64,000 bases of DNA from Planctomycetota bacterium (GTDB taxonomy: Bacteria > Planctomycetota > UBA1135 > UBA2386), in the NCBI GenBank assembly GCA_014192625.1, contig BJHM01000019.1:1-64000 (forward strand), in the 5' to 3' direction. Positions 63,022 to 64,000 of the stretch are shown here, piece by piece. Each line of letters starts with the position of its first letter. The first letter of the stretch is position 1. The notes below the pieces were generated by a model. It saw only the letters and a program-made list of their open reading frames with translations, had not been told where the DNA came from and did no database searches. The position numbers were made by a program, and so were the translations under genes.

Positions 63022-63362
63022 ATAGCGAAGAACAGGTAGGCGTCGACCAGAACGCTCTCACGCGCTACCACAGCGTGTTCGCGCCGCACCATCCCTTTCG
63101 TGTCCCAGTGACGCCTGCCCTACAGCAACCCAAGCTGACGGCACTGGACCTTGGTCGCGCAGGCACACTAGGCAGGCCCGGATTTCGGCGCGGCGCCGCG
63201 CGCGTTTGCCGATGAAAATATTCAATCCCGCGGGATTTGAACCGCAAAGTGATGTTATGTTTTAATCGTCAAAAAAATCCGGCGCTCGACGGAGCCGTTC
63301 TGGGCGTCGCGCGGCGCCAGAATCCAAGCCTGTGTCAAAAATTTCGAATAGGAGTTTGAACT
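63022..63362. other. Intergenic region before the cupin gene
   Basis: A 341-bp gap with no gene. It contains a CCCGCGGG palindrome near 63226 and an AT-rich tract; a promoter for the cupin gene is likely here. A tRNA-like T-loop pattern near 63233 was examined and rejected. Confidence 0.4.
63350..63354 (+). promoter_or_regulatory. Ribosome binding site of the cupin gene
   Basis: AGGAG ends 8 bases before the ATG at 63363, giving a good Shine-Dalgarno and fixing that start. Confidence 0.65.
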
Positions 63363-63728
63363 ATGAAAAATAAGATCCAAACGCGGCGTTTTGAGCAACC
63401 TGACGCATCTCTCAACATGCAAGAGTTCGGCGGGATCGCAATCATCAAGATGGCCAATGGAGCAGCCGGCATGCACGCCATCTTCGAGCCAGGCTGGACT
63501 TGGGAGAAGGACGAGAAGCCGTTGCTGGGCAATCCTGCATCGTGCCCGATGAGCCACACGGGTTATTGCATCGGCGGCAATTTGGTCGTTCGTATGGTTG
63601 ATACCAACGTGGAGACTCGCATCTCTAAGGGCGACTTCTTCGAGATCCCGATGGGACACGATGCCTACGTCGACGGAAACGAGCGGGTAGAGCTCATCTT
63701 GTTCGTGGCGCCGGATCACCAGCACTGA
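63363..63728 (+). CDS. Cupin-domain protein
   Basis: A 121-residue single cupin: MHAIFEPGWTWEKDEKP, SHTGYCIGGNLVVRM, ISKGDFFEIPMGHDAYVDG. Metal-ligand candidates are the Glu and His residues in the two cupin motifs; one of the usual His is missing in the first motif, so metal binding is uncertain. Such small cupins often bind a small metabolite. It lies between the oxidase remnant and the right 35-bp repeat, and has an intact frame and a clear ribosome site, unlike its neighbours. Confidence 0.85.
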   Translation: MKNKIQTRRFEQPDASLNMQEFGGIAIIKMANGAAGMHAIFEPGWTWEKDEKPLLGNPASCPMSHTGYCIGGNLVVRMVDTNVETRISKGDFFEIPMGHDAYVDGNERVELILFVAPDHQH

Positions 63729-63744
63729 ACTGCCGCGGATAGGG

Positions 63745-63779
63745 ACTTCAAGCAGCGGTCCCGGACCACCCAAAACCCA
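63745..63779. repeat. 35-bp direct repeat, copy 2
   Basis: Exact copy of the repeat at 62128-62162, starting 17 bp after the cupin stop codon. The bases flanking the two copies differ on both sides, so the identity is confined to these 35 bp. Confidence 0.92.
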
Positions 63780-63840
63780 GTCTGTGACTATGGCCCAGAA
63801 CAGCGGCCGCAGCGTTGGGGTTTGAGGACAGAGTTCGTGA

Positions 63841-64000
63841 GCGCTTCGGGGCGGCAGGCGTGCCGACCTCCGCAGCCCGTCGCCGCCGCGCGAGCTGTTC
63901 ATTACCTTCAAGCAATTTTACGGCCCGACCATGAATGCCTTTGAGGCGGCTTCGAAGGATGGCAGGGCCGACCAGCTGGCGGCCGAACTGTCACAGTTGT
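63841..64000 (+). pseudogene. Fragment of a class I methyltransferase (window edge)
   Basis: The frame from 63841 encodes LFITFKQFYGPTMNAFEAAS and continues past the window edge with GRADQLAAELSQL. This is typical of the C-terminal end of class I SAM methyltransferases. A TGA codon immediately precedes the frame (63838) and no start codon or SAM motif precedes the fragment, so upstream parts are missing: it is a 5'-truncated remnant, or the product of a frameshift. The 3' end is not visible. Confidence 0.4.

Noticed and set aside
63226..63250. tRNA T-loop-like pattern (complement reads GGTTCAAATCCCGC)
   Set aside because: The T stem does not pair in the right register and the rest of a cloverleaf is absent; a CCCGCGGG palindrome explains the similarity.
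63255..63911. A 218-codon minus-strand frame
   Set aside because: It is antisense to the cupin gene, which has a good ribosome binding site and clear family match.

Overview
The window looks like chromosomal DNA of a GC-rich planctomycete or close PVC relative. The evidence is gene content: a DUF1501 protein next to a DUF1549/DUF1553 protein, a membrane-bound-dehydrogenase propeller fused to HEAT repeats and a C-terminal CxxCH, a 3-keto-disaccharide hydrolase (DUF1080), a Tat-exported Gfo/Idh/MocA oxidoreductase, futalosine-pathway menaquinone genes, and many signal peptides and lipoboxes. No rRNA, tRNA, CRISPR array, phage module or intact insertion sequence was found. Family names are from recognition of motifs, not from searches.

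Layout. 0-2 kb: a GC-rich repeat array, an AT-hook histone-H1-like protein and a long gene-free stretch. 2-13 kb: exported redox proteins (propeller dehydrogenase and PA14-containing penta-CxxCH cytochrome in a 7-bp overlapping pair; a propeller-HEAT-cytochrome protein), an RlmL-type rRNA methyltransferase and a large exported beta-sandwich protein. 13.5-17 kb: UDP-glucuronate decarboxylase and UDP-glucose 4-epimerase (4-bp overlap), then a family-2 glycosyltransferase. 18.5-26.6 kb: a signalling island of a FIST sensor protein overlapping a hybrid histidine kinase, a response regulator with degenerate GGDEF and intact EAL, and a second GAF hybrid kinase. 26.7-30.7 kb: DUF1501/DUF1549-1553 pair. 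31-41 kb: secreted LamG protein, FHA-membrane-trypsin protease head to head with cutC, a 12-copy repeat array, GAF protein, Gfo/Idh/MocA enzyme, hotdog thioesterase, penta-CxxCH/HEAT lipoprotein, threonine-dehydratase-like enzyme. 41-45 kb: minus-strand operon DUF4349 lipoprotein - lipoprotein - mqnB - mqnD - alpha/beta hydrolase. 45-53 kb: thioredoxin-like/helical-repeat protein, peptidase E, M28 peptidase, N-formylglutamate-amidohydrolase-like protein, membrane protein, DUF1080 lipoprotein, SWIB protein. 54-58.5 kb: looser gene packing and more relaxed base use, with an ion-transporter-superfamily antiporter, an orphan solute-binding lipoprotein, a SEC-C protein and a spermidine-synthase-like protein. 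58.8-64 kb: MscS channel plus lipoprotein, then a decayed segment with a frameshifted FAD-linked oxidase remnant and a cupin gene between two exact 35-bp direct repeats, and a methyltransferase fragment at the edge.

The genes suggest a cell with extensive exported cytochrome and dehydrogenase chemistry feeding a menaquinone-based chain, cell-surface sugar synthesis, and a two-component/c-di-GMP signalling block. The most unusual points are the octamer-built and 40-bp intergenic repeat arrays, the FIST-kinase operon, the FHA-protease/cutC overlapping starts, and the 17-bp duplication that explains one frameshift in the oxidase remnant. Nothing here clearly amounts to a new defence or mobile system.
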